Virus record (IMG/VR): IMGVR_UViG_3300040801_004314
Coordinates: 1-64,000 of that record
Length of the DNA stretch: 64,000 nt
Source of the DNA: a virus
Direction: 5' to 3' (one strand)
The position numbers and the translations under genes were made by a program. The notes under the pieces are model-generated. The model was given only the letters and a program-made list of their open reading frames with translations, searched no databases and was not told the DNA's origin. Of the stretch, positions 42,980 through 50,939 are shown in pieces; position 1 is the first letter of the stretch; every line of letters begins with the position of its first letter.

Positions 42980-43357
42980 ATGAAACACTTAAAACTGTGG
43001 GAGAATTTAAACGAAAATGGCGACTTTTATAGCAAATTTTGGATAGAGGCACTATCGGAAAAGTACGGAACTTGTGAGATAGACGAATACAAACCAATTA
43101 AGCCATTATATGGTGGTGGTAAATTCTCACAAATAGGATATTTATGTAATGTAGAAGATAAAGATGTGTCGAAATTTATATTAGAGGGTATTACAAATAA
43201 TGGTAAATTTATACACTCAAGTATAATTACATTAGACCAAAATGGTGATGCACTATCACACGGCACTATTTATATAGATAATACTAAAGGAGATACATAT
43301 TCAGATAATATACTTAAAGTGGTTGATGAAATCGATAAATATATAGAAAATATGTAA
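42980..43357 (+). CDS. Uncharacterised protein with capsid-targeting-like N-terminus
   Basis: A 125-aa protein starting MKHLKLWENLNENGDF; LWE and LNE both fit an (L/I)xE protease site. The rest is an alpha/beta mix of no known family. TTTAATATATA lies 17 bases upstream, suggesting late expression and a virion role. Confidence 0.65.
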   Translation: MKHLKLWENLNENGDFYSKFWIEALSEKYGTCEIDEYKPIKPLYGGGKFSQIGYLCNVEDKDVSKFILEGITNNGKFIHSSIITLDQNGDALSHGTIYIDNTKGDTYSDNILKVVDEIDKYIENM

Positions 43358-43395
43358 AAATATATAAACATTTTTCATAATTCATATATAATATA

Positions 43396-43403
43396 TATAT
43401 TTG
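43396..43403 (+). promoter_or_regulatory. Host-type -7 box before putative RNA
   Basis: TATATTTG embedded in an A/T-rich run; it predicts a start near 43410 at the left end of a 400-base segment without a normal gene. Confidence 0.45.
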
Positions 43404-43817
43404 CAAGATAACCATGGGGAAGTTTAGAATAGATTTATGGTGAATTAGTAATTATGCAAGTATCGGATTGTTTTTTAACCGATTAATAAATTAAGTAACA
43501 ATTTTTTTAAGCGGAAACGTAACAGAAGTAGGAACTCGTGAAGATGTAGTAGCGACTCTACAAAACAACATGATCCAAGTAGAGGATCTAGCAACTGCCT
43601 AACAGTAGTTACTAAAAAATCTACAGTTGATCTACACAATTAAAAATGTAGGATGGTTTTTTATATTTTTAGAGTTTGTCAAAAAATTATATATTTTGTT
43701 TGTTTAGAAAAATAAACTAAACTTGTAAACGATTAGTTATTGATTACTGTTGAAGACAAGGTGGGCGGTACACCTTCTTCTCCACAAAACAAAAACCCAC
43801 CAAAAGGTGGGTTTTTT
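43404..43817 (+). ncRNA. Putative ~400-nt structured RNA of unknown type
   Basis: Between a host-type promoter and a strong terminator there is no ordinary ORF. It holds a hairpin (ATCGG...AACCGAT near 43466-43488), several short frames (MGKFRIDLW, MQVSDCFLTD), a 30-codon protein-like stretch without ATG (SGNVTEVGTREDVVATLQNN, ending EDLATA and TAA near 43602), a CTACA/TGTAG hairpin (near 43632-43651) and a GAAG-AAGGTG/CACCTT-CTTC hairpin (43752-43780). Size resembles tmRNA, but no tRNA-like ends were found. It could be a regulatory RNA or a decayed gene. Confidence 0.35.
43791..43817 (+). terminator. Rho-independent terminator
   Basis: AAAAACCCACC-AAAA-GGTGGGTTTTTT, a perfect stem-loop ending in a T-run; it closes the putative RNA before the small gene at 43839. 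Confidence 0.9.
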
Positions 43818-43838
43818 ATAAACTTCAAAAATTATAAA

Positions 43839-43955
43839 ATGAAAATATTAATATGTAAGCTATTTCATAAAAAATATCATAAAAGAGAATGGTATGGATG
43901 TGAGGGTGCAGAAGGAGCAAAAGATTATTATATAACATGCAGTAAATGCAATTAA
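43839..43955 (+). CDS. Very small uncharacterised protein
   Basis: A 38-aa basic protein (MKILICKLFHKKYHKREWYG) with a C-terminal YYITCSKCN. The upstream extension to 43740 would run through the terminator hairpin, so ATG 43839 is chosen. Two Cys and several His suggest possible metal binding. Confidence 0.5.
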   Translation: MKILICKLFHKKYHKREWYGCEGAEGAKDYYITCSKCN

Positions 43956-43958
43956 ACT

Positions 43959-44255
43959 ATGAATACAGAACAAAAGCAACCAAGATGGATCAGAAAGGCA
44001 TGGAGTATAGCCAATGTTATGCGATGGCTTTCTCGTAAAAGTGAACGAACCATTGAGGTTGAAATACCAAAAGGGTTTATGAATTGTGGAGTTTGCATTT
44101 GTAACCATTTTATAGCCGACACAAACAATAGTGCAAATTGGGATACGATTAAATTCCCATTACCCAAACCTAAATACAAGTGGAATATTAAATGCTACAC
44201 AGGTGATATTGATAAACCCGAAAAGCAAAGAGTAGTGCTGATTGATAAGTACTAG
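43959..44255 (+). CDS. Uncharacterised protein
   Basis: A 98-aa protein (MNTEQKQPRWIRKAWSIANV) with a basic N-terminal helix and MNCGVCICNHFIAD in the middle. No family recognised. Base composition is less A/T-rich than the structural genes, hinting at separate origin. Confidence 0.55.
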   Translation: MNTEQKQPRWIRKAWSIANVMRWLSRKSERTIEVEIPKGFMNCGVCICNHFIADTNNSANWDTIKFPLPKPKYKWNIKCYTGDIDKPEKQRVVLIDKY

Positions 44256-44298
44256 CTTGTGCATAACATATTGTGTATGAACCTGTAAATTATAAAAA

Positions 44299-44409
44299 AT
44301 GAATTGGATTAAACGATTATTTAGTAAAAAAGAAACTACTAAGCAATGTGATACACACGTTATTGTGAGTAGTGCTTGTGAATGTGGTAGACAAAAAAAT
44401 GCGGTGTAA
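44299..44409 (+). CDS. Very small Cys-containing protein
   Basis: A 36-aa frame (MNWIKRLFSKKETTKQCDTH) ending in CECGRQKNAV. The amphipathic start (NWIKRLFSKK) is typical of small phage peptides. Weak support because of its length. Confidence 0.35.
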   Translation: MNWIKRLFSKKETTKQCDTHVIVSSACECGRQKNAV

Positions 44410-44492
44410 GAAGTGGGTTGTGTTTAAAAACAGGTATATGGTACACTTAGCATTACTTACAACGGTTTGGATATGTACTGCATCCCGTAGGG

Positions 44493-44525
44493 TATAGCAT
44501 ATAGGTAATGTTATACCCTTTTTTT
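44493..44525 (+). terminator. Rho-independent terminator
   Basis: GGGTATA/TATACCC stem with an ~15-base loop and T8. Confidence 0.75.
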
Positions 44526-44588
44526 TGAGCGTTTGAAAAATAATTTACAGAAAATTGTATTTTATCTGGTAGTTAATACAGAAAGCTG

Positions 44589-44596
44589 TATATTTG
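44589..44596 (+). promoter_or_regulatory. Host-type -7 box TATATTTG
   Basis: TATATTTG 28 bases before ATG 44625. Confidence 0.45.
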
Positions 44597-44624
44597 AAGT
44601 ATAATAATTAAAACAAAAGAAATT

Positions 44625-44858
44625 ATGATAGTAATTTGCATACAAAATTTATATAAGTCAACATACGAATGTGATGTTTTTACAGAAGGCAACGAATATG
44701 AAATAATTGAAGAATATAAAAATAGAAGTAAAAATAAAATGTGTAGAGTGAAATCAGATATTATTTTAGGTGATGGTGGTTTAGACTTTTATTTTGATGA
44801 GGGTGATAGCTTTCCTTATTATAACTTCAAGGATTATTTTAAAATAATATCTGATTAA
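44625..44858 (+). CDS. Small uncharacterised protein
   Basis: A 77-aa acidic protein (MIVICIQNLYKSTYECDVFT), beta-rich with an aromatic C-terminus (FPYYNFKDYFKIISD), reminiscent of small SH3-like barrels. No family recognised. Confidence 0.55.
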   Translation: MIVICIQNLYKSTYECDVFTEGNEYEIIEEYKNRSKNKMCRVKSDIILGDGGLDFYFDEGDSFPYYNFKDYFKIISD

Positions 44859-44938
44859 CTGTTTATAGGGGTTGAGTGTATGATCAGTAGCCTACACGAA
44901 CATTTGATAAATGAACAAAACTTTAAATTAATAACCGA

Positions 44939-44986
44939 GCAATAGTAAAAACGCCTAACGGCTATTGCTTATGCACATTGTTAGGC
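44939..44986 (+). repeat. Cassette-boundary-like structured element 1
   Basis: GCAATAG (44939) pairs with CTATTGC (44962), and GCCTAAC (44953) pairs with GTTAGGC (44980), giving two interleaved 7-bp stems. GCCTAAC and GTTAGGC fit the RYYYAAC/GTTRRRY core sites of integron attC elements. The small gene at 44997 starts 10 bases later. Element 2 at 45301 has the same plan. Confidence 0.5.
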
Positions 44987-44996
44987 AACGTTTATT

Positions 44997-45209
44997 ATGA
45001 AATATAAAATAGGTGATAAAGTTTGGATAAAACCAATAGATGCTGGTGATTTAGAAGGTGTAGTAATAGGTTTTCAAAAGGTAGAACCTTATAATCCAAT
45101 TATTGAGTTTGAATATTGCGGTGAAAAGAAAAGCAATGCCTTTGATTTAAATAGAATTAATCCTTTTGGTGATGGTAAGGTTAAGCCTGTGTATGTTAGG
45201 GTTATTTAA
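44997..45209 (+). CDS. Small beta-barrel-like protein
   Basis: A 70-aa protein starting MKYKIGDKVWIKPIDAGDLE, then GVVIGFQKV; this G-D-K-V opening with a following G-V-V-x-G turn resembles KOW/SH3-like barrels. It lies between two cassette-boundary-like elements. Function unknown. Confidence 0.55.
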   Translation: MKYKIGDKVWIKPIDAGDLEGVVIGFQKVEPYNPIIEFEYCGEKKSNAFDLNRINPFGDGKVKPVYVRVI

Positions 45210-45300
45210 TGTTACCTAACGTTAAAATATAAGAACAGTAGCGTGTTCACAAAAACAGACTGTTCAGGTTACGTGAACATTAGTAAATAATGAACAAAGT

Positions 45301-45347
45301 AATAGTTAAACACTGCCTAGCTATTATTTTTATATAGTGTTGGCAGT
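45301..45347 (+). repeat. Cassette-boundary-like structured element 2
   Basis: AATAG (45301) pairs with CTATT (45321), and ACTGCC (45312) pairs with GGCAGT (45342), interleaved just as in element 1, and the next gene begins 16 bases later. The intervening text AATAGTTAAACACTGCCTAG is visibly related to AATAGTAAAAACGCCTAACG of element 1. ACTGCCAACA recurs right after the following gene (near 45586). Confidence 0.5.
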
Positions 45348-45362
45348 AGTTAATTTTTAATT

Positions 45363-45581
45363 ATGAAAAAATTTTTATTAGTAAAGCTGAAAGAAGAAAT
45401 ACGTGTTAGTGGTGGTTGTTCTCCAGATGACCCTGAATTTGCTTATGTAGTAGGCGATTGTTTTAAAAGCACAGGGAAGTATTTTGCAGATAAGAAAGAA
45501 GCTCTTAAAGAAGCAAAAGCAAAAACTTTAAAAAACCAAGAAACAGAAGTGTTTGGTGTAATTAAAATAGATATGCCTTAA
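45363..45581 (+). CDS. Small uncharacterised protein
   Basis: A 72-aa protein (MKKFLLVKLKEEIRVSGGCS) with a Lys/Ala helix (KKEALKEAKAKTLKN) and a final strand. It is flanked by ACTGCC/GGCAGT-type sequence on both sides, as a mobile cassette gene would be. No family recognised. Confidence 0.55.
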   Translation: MKKFLLVKLKEEIRVSGGCSPDDPEFAYVVGDCFKSTGKYFADKKEALKEAKAKTLKNQETEVFGVIKIDMP

Positions 45582-45788
45582 TTACTGCCAACAATATTAT
45601 ATACACACCTTTTATATAAATTATTCATAACCAGCTAATTAATATTATTAAAACAAAAGGGTTATAAATATTTGTGTTTAAAAGTTTATATTCTTAATTA
45701 TGATCCAAGTATAAATGTATCATATTTATACTACATCAATAAACTTCACAAAAAATACACCTATAAGACCAAAAGGCTTTTTATTCAT

Positions 45789-46118
45789 ATGAGTAAACAT
45801 AATAACATACATTGGATAAAACAAAGGGAATATTATAGATTAGAAAAATACTCTCAATATACTACTGATTTTGAATATTTAACTGGTAATTTTTTAATTA
45901 CCTCATCAGAATACGCAGAAGTATCGAAAAAATTAAATGTTCTGTTTTATGATAAAAAGTGTAGGTGTGAAAACTATTCAAAAGCACCTAAATATTTTAG
46001 AAAAAAATTAAATCGAACACAGAGATATAAATCAAAAAGAAATATTAGAAAAATATTAAATGGAGAAAATGATAAACTTACACCTAGGTATAAAGGCGCA
46101 GATTACGATTGGTGGTAA
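45789..46118 (+). CDS. Uncharacterised basic protein
   Basis: From ATG 45789 the protein has 109 aa (MSKHNNIHWIKQREYYRLEK); a TTG at 45672 in the same frame would add 39 residues of A/T-rich, Tyr/Lys-rich sequence. It is strongly basic near the C-terminus (RKKLNRTQRYKSKRNIRKIL) and could bind nucleic acid. No family recognised. Confidence 0.5.
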   Translation: MSKHNNIHWIKQREYYRLEKYSQYTTDFEYLTGNFLITSSEYAEVSKKLNVLFYDKKCRCENYSKAPKYFRKKLNRTQRYKSKRNIRKILNGENDKLTPRYKGADYDWW

Positions 46119-46133
46119 AAACATATACAAATT

Positions 46134-46640
46134 ATGATTGGTGTTTTTAGGGGCGAAAATCACTTCTTATCTAATTTCTACCCATGTGTTATAAACCATG
46201 ATGGGATTAGATATCCAAGTGTAGAACACTATTATATAGCATTAAAGGCAAATAGTAAATTGGTTAAGTTTAATGGCAAGGATTATAAATTAAGAGACTT
46301 TAGGTTAATGGTTTCTGGTTTAGATAATCCAGGACTTGCTAAAAAAGTTGGAAAAGAAATAATAGCTAGAAAAGATTGGGATGAGCATAGGATGATAGTG
46401 TTAAAGGATGGTATATACGAAAAGTTTAAAGATCCTGTTCTTAGAAAGAAACTCATAGATACTGGTAAACAAGAATTAGTTGAGGGTAACTGGTGGCATG
46501 ATAATAATTTTGGATCATGCTTTTGTGATAAATGTAAAGATAAGAAAGGAAAGAATAAATTAGGGAAGATAATAATGAAAGTGCGTGATGAGATAACAGG
46601 TAATGGTAAAAGAGGTTTAGAGCAAATATTTTTTAAATAA
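46134..46640 (+). CDS. NADAR/YbiA-like N-glycosidase
   Basis: A 168-aa protein of the NADAR (DUF1768) family. FLSNFYPCVINHDGIRYPSVEHYYIALKA is the characteristic N-terminal pattern; WDEHRMIVLKDGIYEKFKD, LIDTGKQELVEGNWWHDNNF and a C-terminal helix follow in the usual order. A CFCDKCKDK insert is unusual. NADAR proteins hydrolyse N-glycosidic bonds in ADP-ribose-like compounds, and some remove ADP-ribose from guanine in DNA, which would counter DarT-type defence. That role is inferred for this copy. Confidence 0.85.
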   Translation: MIGVFRGENHFLSNFYPCVINHDGIRYPSVEHYYIALKANSKLVKFNGKDYKLRDFRLMVSGLDNPGLAKKVGKEIIARKDWDEHRMIVLKDGIYEKFKDPVLRKKLIDTGKQELVEGNWWHDNNFGSCFCDKCKDKKGKNKLGKIIMKVRDEITGNGKRGLEQIFFK

Positions 46641-46677
46641 TTGTGTTAAATTTAACAACAAAACACATTTAAAGCTA

Positions 46678-46685
46678 TATAAATA
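46678..46685 (+). promoter_or_regulatory. TATAAATA box, exact T4 late consensus
   Basis: TATAAATA in CTATATAAATAAAA, 15 bases before ATG of uvsX (46701). Confidence 0.5.
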
Positions 46686-46700
46686 AAAAATAATTTTTAT

Positions 46701-47909
46701 ATGGCAAAGAAAAAAAGTAAAGAATTTGAATTTAGTAAAGTAGGTACTATATTAGATAATATATCCAAAAAAGTTCCAATTCGAATAGAAAAAGAAGTAA
46801 CCAAGAGAACGTTTATTTCAACTGGTGTTTACTTACTAGATGCAGCACTATCTGCACATATGTTAGAGGGTGGTATCCCAACTAATAGAATATCAGCTTT
46901 TGCTGGGGAATCAGGAAGTGGTAAATCATTTTTAGCATACTCAGTTGTTAAGAACGCACAGGCTAAGGGATATTCGTGTATTTATATTGATACAGAGCAA
47001 TCAATTGACTTAGAAGATCTACCAAACTATGGTATTGACACTGACTTGAACAAGTTTAGATTAATTCGCTCCAACAAAGTAGAGGATATAAACATTACCT
47101 TAACTCAGTTAGTTGATGATTTGAAAGAGCAAAAATTAGCAGGTGTTAAATTACCAAAAATATTACTTGTCTTAGACTCACTAGGTCAGATGGCATCTAA
47201 TAAAGAAAAAGAAGACTTGCTAAAAGGTGATATTAAGCAAGATATGACTAAAGCAAAAGCACTTAGCTCTATGTTTAGAAGTTTAAATATGGATTTAGGG
47301 TTATTGGATATTCCTTTCTTAGTGATAAACCAAACTTATAAAACTCTTGATATGTTTCCTAAGGAAATGCTAAGGGGTGGTAACGGTCTTTTATATTCTG
47401 CTTCTGTTATTGGGTTCTTATCAAAATCAAAACTTAAGACAGGCAATGAAGATGATATGGACTTAGGCTCATCGGGTATTAATGTTCTATTTAAAACTTC
47501 TAAAAACAGACTTGCTAAACCTAAAAAGATAAGATTCGATATATCATTTGTTGAAGGCATGAATCCTTACTCAGGTCTAGAAGGCTTCTGTAGACCTGAA
47601 TTCTTTGATCAGATTGGGATAGCAAAGGGTAAAATGGAAGTAGATAAAGAAACTGGTGAGATGAAATTTAAGCCAGGTGGTAATAAGTATTATGTTAGGC
47701 ATTTAGATAAGTCCTTTTTCTTAAAGAAGCTACACAAACCCGAAATTTTCACACAGGAAGTTTTAGAAAATATGTGTCCTATTGTTAATGATTACTTTAG
47801 GTTTAAATCAACTGATGAGTTAGAAGAACTTGATAAAGAGTTTGAAGAAAAGCTTGATGAGGTAGATAACTTCACAGACTCTACTGATGCAGAAGATTTA
47901 TTTGATTAA
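46701..47909 (+). CDS. uvsX: UvsX/RecA-like recombinase
   Basis: A 402-aa strand-exchange ATPase. Walker A is GESGSGKS (69-76), preceded by the GGIPTNRISAFAG strand; YIDTEQS is the catalytic Glu motif, ILLVLDSLGQM is Walker B (~155-163), and DIPFLVINQTYKT gives the sensor Gln/Asn. A DNA-binding L2-like stretch and an acidic C-terminal tail (EELDKEFEEKLDEVDNFTDS) follow, as in T4 UvsX. It pairs DNA for recombination-dependent replication and repair. Followed by a strong terminator. Confidence 0.93.
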   Translation: MAKKKSKEFEFSKVGTILDNISKKVPIRIEKEVTKRTFISTGVYLLDAALSAHMLEGGIPTNRISAFAGESGSGKSFLAYSVVKNAQAKGYSCIYIDTEQSIDLEDLPNYGIDTDLNKFRLIRSNKVEDINITLTQLVDDLKEQKLAGVKLPKILLVLDSLGQMASNKEKEDLLKGDIKQDMTKAKALSSMFRSLNMDLGLLDIPFLVINQTYKTLDMFPKEMLRGGNGLLYSASVIGFLSKSKLKTGNEDDMDLGSSGINVLFKTSKNRLAKPKKIRFDISFVEGMNPYSGLEGFCRPEFFDQIGIAKGKMEVDKETGEMKFKPGGNKYYVRHLDKSFFLKKLHKPEIFTQEVLENMCPIVNDYFRFKSTDELEELDKEFEEKLDEVDNFTDSTDAEDLFD

Positions 47910-47963
47910 TATAAAGTTTACTTAACTTAGTAAACTGGTGGATGTCGGACAAAAGTCAGACCC

Positions 47964-47997
47964 TAAAAAGGCTCTATTATTTAGAGCCTTTTTTTAT
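47964..47997. terminator. Bidirectional terminator after uvsX
   Basis: AAAAAGGCTCT-ATTATTT-AGAGCCTTTTTT, with A- and T-runs on both sides; it lies between convergent genes and overlaps the 3' end of the minus-strand gene. Confidence 0.85.
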
Positions 47998-48474
47998 GGA
48001 TATTAATTTCTTTTTATGATTTATGAGTGTAATGGATACAAAGTTGTAAAAGAAAAATGCTATTAATAATGTATTTTCAAACATTATAATTGTTGTTGTA
48101 ATGGAAATTATAAATGTACCGCTTAACAAATCTATCAGCTTATTAGTTATTTTAGGATCAGTGTTTAAGTCATTACATATATCATCTATTTTTTCTAATA
48201 AACTTCTATTTTTTCCTGCATCTATCTTGTTTAATTTGTCCAATCTTCTACATTTATTACACATAGTTAGTCCATATCCTTCTATATTAGATAAATATTT
48301 CTCAAAAGACTCATATATATAACTATCACATTTAAAGCATATCTGACCCATAATTTTTTTAGAACTGGTGATCCTATTTTTCTTAAACCAGTGTTTAAAT
48401 ATTGATATACCAATTATAAGAAAAACATATAGTATAAAAGGTATTATTACAAATGTTATAAATGAGTAGTCCAT
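47977..48474 (-). CDS. Membrane protein with cytoplasmic zinc knuckles
   Basis: A 165-aa protein. Residues 5-25 (FITFVIIPFILYVFLIIGIS) are one membrane helix, and ~118-150 (FIISITTTIIMFENTLLIAF, then FFYNFVSITL) one or two more. Between them CFKCDSY and MCNKCRRLDK form a CxxC...CxxC zinc site. Membrane-anchored phage proteins of this kind sometimes act in superinfection exclusion; no specific family is recognised. Confidence 0.65.
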   Translation of the reverse strand: MDYSFITFVIIPFILYVFLIIGISIFKHWFKKNRITSSKKIMGQICFKCDSYIYESFEKYLSNIEGYGLTMCNKCRRLDKLNKIDAGKNRSLLEKIDDICNDLNTDPKITNKLIDLLSGTFIISITTTIIMFENTLLIAFFFYNFVSITLINHKKKLISIKKGSK

Positions 48475-48516
48475 TTTTTAGCCAAATATACTATTATATA
48501 CACAGGGAATGTTATT

Positions 48517-48527
48517 TTTAATATATA
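48517..48527 (+). promoter_or_regulatory. Late-type box before RuvC-like gene
   Basis: TTTAATATATA, four bases (TTTA), then ATG 48532. Confidence 0.5.
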
Positions 48528-48531
48528 TTTA

Positions 48532-49254
48532 ATGAATTATGTAGGAATAGACCCCAGTTTAATATCAACTGCATTAGTTGTATCAAATGAAGATAGCTTT
48601 AAAATATACAATTATGCTAGAGAAAAAGATATATATGGAAAGAAAAGTATGAAGAAGTGGTTTAAAATGGCTGAAGAACACGTTGTGTATAGATATATTT
48701 CTTATAGAGATTTTAAAGATTATTCAGAAGGTGAGCTAACTAAGCTAAAAGATTATGATGCTATAACAGATATGATAATTTCAGATATATTAGAAAACAT
48801 AGATATCAACGAACCTACAAAAGTGGGAATCGAAGGGTATAACTTTGGATCACAAGTTGGTGATCTGGTAGATTTGGTAGCATTTTCTACTCTACTTCGA
48901 AAAAAATTATATGACGAAGTAACAACCAATATAGAAGTTATGTCACCAAGCACATTAAAGCTTGAATCTTGTAAGCTAACATATGTTCCCGAAGTAAAAG
49001 AAATAGGTGGTAAGAACCCAAGGAAAGAATATAAATGGAGAAATAACATAGGTATTTCAGGTGGTAAATTTATGAAACCAGATATGTTACTAGCAATTGT
49101 AGAGAATGATAATTTTGATGACTACTGGTTTAATCATTGTATTTCAGTTAAAAGTGATTTATTGTCTGTAAAAACAGTTAATAAACCATATGAAGATTGC
49201 AATGATGCTTATTTAATATACCAAGTACTAAAAAAACAAAAAGCCCACAATTAA
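48532..49254 (+). CDS. RuvC-like Holliday-junction resolvase-type nuclease
   Basis: A 240-aa protein of the RNase H-like fold. NYVGIDPSLISTALVVSN carries the first catalytic Asp in the GIDPS motif typical of RuvC. PTKVGIEGYNFGSQVGDL gives the Glu, and PYEDCNDAYLIYQVLKKQ the final Asp-containing helix. KFMKPDMLLAIVEN matches the segment before it. It would resolve branched DNA before packaging, complementing UvsX. T4 uses an unrelated enzyme (gp49) for this step. A terminator follows directly. Confidence 0.82.
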   Translation: MNYVGIDPSLISTALVVSNEDSFKIYNYAREKDIYGKKSMKKWFKMAEEHVVYRYISYRDFKDYSEGELTKLKDYDAITDMIISDILENIDINEPTKVGIEGYNFGSQVGDLVDLVAFSTLLRKKLYDEVTTNIEVMSPSTLKLESCKLTYVPEVKEIGGKNPRKEYKWRNNIGISGGKFMKPDMLLAIVENDNFDDYWFNHCISVKSDLLSVKTVNKPYEDCNDAYLIYQVLKKQKAHN

Positions 49255-49271
49255 TGTGAGCTTTTTTTTAT
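49237..49271. terminator. Terminator
   Basis: AAAAAGCCCACA/TGTGAGCTTTTTTT stem (one mismatch), overlapping the stop of the RuvC-like gene and facing the convergent gene at 49286. Confidence 0.75.
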
Positions 49272-49285
49272 TTATACAATTTTAC

Positions 49286-50707
49286 TTACCTATTTATATT
49301 TAGTTCCTTTAAGTAAATTCTAGCTGTTAAGCTCTCATTATGGAATTCACTTAAAGCATTGCCTATCTCTTGCATCCTTTTCCTGTCCCCAGAATCTAAA
49401 GCATCATCCATAAGTATTCTTAACTCTCTTTCAGACATTTTGGAAAGGTCTTCCTCGTCCACAACATCATCCACGGTTGATACACCTAGGCTATCATCAT
49501 CGTGACCAATCACTTCACCTAATTCATATGATTTAATTTCATCTACTATTTCATCTACTATACTATCAACCTTAGTCCTAGCTTCATCAGTTTTGTTAAG
49601 AATGCCTCTGAATAAAGCAAGAAACTCTTTTTCTGACATATATTCTGGATCTAATATCTTACCATAAACATATAATCTCATAATACTACTGTAATTAGCA
49701 TTAGGGCTATCATTTATAAAATCTCTTAAATCTGATGCGATTTGAGGTCCTGTTCTAAAATCTTCGGCTTCATCTTCCATTGAAGAAACATTTATTTTAA
49801 CAGTTTTAGCATCTTCTATTTCTTTGGGACTAGATCCTTCCTTTGGCTGATAAACAGAAGCAACTAGTTCCATTATACCTTTTACCGCTTCGTGTAAAAG
49901 CATAGGGAAGTCAATACCCCTTGCTTTTATTACTGGTGTGTAGGAAACTTCCTGTTCAGTCTCATCACCTTGGGAATCTGTTTCTACTTCGTATTCTTTT
50001 TCATCTTCTACTTTATACTCTTTCCAGTCTATTTTGACAGCACCTGCTAAACCATCTGGTTTTTTTCTAATCATATCAGCTTTCACATTTATTGGGATAA
50101 CCCAATCAGCTTGATTTGCTATTTCAGTTATTTTATTCCACGTCTCAATGGAATCTTCGAAATCATCCCTCATAACTCCCTTAAGCAAATCTATTGAAAA
50201 AGTTGAATTTAGTATTAACTTTGTGTTTTTGGCTTCACCTTGTATTAGATTATTAGCTAATTTAGCTTTGTGTATTTTGTTCTTAAGAACTTCATCTTTT
50301 ATATTTTCATATTCTATACTTTCATCTTCACCATCTTCATCATCTTCGTTAAGCATTTTAGAAATCTTAGTTCCATCTTTTTCAAACTTGATGTCTAATT
50401 CAACACCATCCAATATTTCACCAAACTCATTGAGTATTATTTCTTCTGCTATTTTTTCTAATTCTTCTTCTCTTCCACTTATATATGATTCAGATTTTTT
50501 GATCAAGTTCATGAAATTTCTACCAATGTGATTAGTTGGAATAAAATTACCATCTGGCATTTTTCTAACACTGTAGTCTCTTTGGGCTTTATTTTCTAAG
50601 TCATTTAGATAGTCTCTATCATTGGAATTTCTCTCACCCTCATTTGGTATTCCAGGGTTGCCCTTAATAGTTACTTCTTCTAGGAATTTATTAAATTTTT
50701 TTATCAT
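49286..50707 (-). CDS. Large uncharacterised virion-type protein
   Basis: A 473-aa acidic protein. It starts MIKKFNKFLEEVTIKGNPG, where FLEE fits both the shared N-terminus and an LxE protease site. Segments DFPMLLHEAVKGIMELVASV and PNANYSSIMRLYVYGKILDP are well ordered, with acidic linkers (NEDDEDGEDESIEYE). I cannot name a family. The N-terminus and position near tail genes suggest a head-internal or virion protein. Confidence 0.7.
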   Translation of the reverse strand: MIKKFNKFLEEVTIKGNPGIPNEGERNSNDRDYLNDLENKAQRDYSVRKMPDGNFIPTNHIGRNFMNLIKKSESYISGREEELEKIAEEIILNEFGEILDGVELDIKFEKDGTKISKMLNEDDEDGEDESIEYENIKDEVLKNKIHKAKLANNLIQGEAKNTKLILNSTFSIDLLKGVMRDDFEDSIETWNKITEIANQADWVIPINVKADMIRKKPDGLAGAVKIDWKEYKVEDEKEYEVETDSQGDETEQEVSYTPVIKARGIDFPMLLHEAVKGIMELVASVYQPKEGSSPKEIEDAKTVKINVSSMEDEAEDFRTGPQIASDLRDFINDSPNANYSSIMRLYVYGKILDPEYMSEKEFLALFRGILNKTDEARTKVDSIVDEIVDEIKSYELGEVIGHDDDSLGVSTVDDVVDEEDLSKMSERELRILMDDALDSGDRKRMQEIGNALSEFHNESLTARIYLKELNINR

Positions 50708-50714
50708 TTTATAA

Positions 50715-50939
50715 TTATTTTTGTTTAGTTATAGCTTTAAACTTGTTTATAACATCTTCGACAGATGCTTTCTTAGGCTCTTTTTCAGCCTTTGGAGCAG
50801 GTTTTACTGCTGGTTTATCCCTTCTTATAGGTGAGGGTCTATTAGGTTTTCTAGTAGGCTTTGTACCAGGATGCACTAAAGGCTCTCTTTGTGGGGAATT
50901 TTCTTCTAAGAATAACTTAAAATCTTTTACTTTTTTCAT
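50715..50939 (-). CDS. Small Pro/Lys-rich protein, possible internal head protein
   Basis: A 74-aa basic protein: MKKVKDFKLFLEENSPQREP is the targeting-like start with LEE cleavage site, followed by a disordered Pro/Lys/Arg region (KPTRKPNRPSPIRRDKPAVK) and a short helix. After cleavage the product would be strongly basic, like T4 internal proteins that are packed with DNA. It ends 7 bases before the next minus-strand gene, an apparent operon. Confidence 0.65.
   Translation of the reverse strand: MKKVKDFKLFLEENSPQREPLVHPGTKPTRKPNRPSPIRRDKPAVKPAPKAEKEPKKASVEDVINKFKAITKQK

Noticed and set aside
43404-43817. tmRNA
   Set aside because: Right size and a coding-like stretch, but no tRNA-like acceptor stem, T-arm or CCA end could be found.
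43404-43817. Group I intron
   Set aside because: No recognisable P, Q, R, S core sequences and no interrupted gene on either side.
49286-50707. Reading the minus-strand gene as a portal or sheath protein
   Set aside because: No portal or sheath signature; portal is already assigned at 29402.
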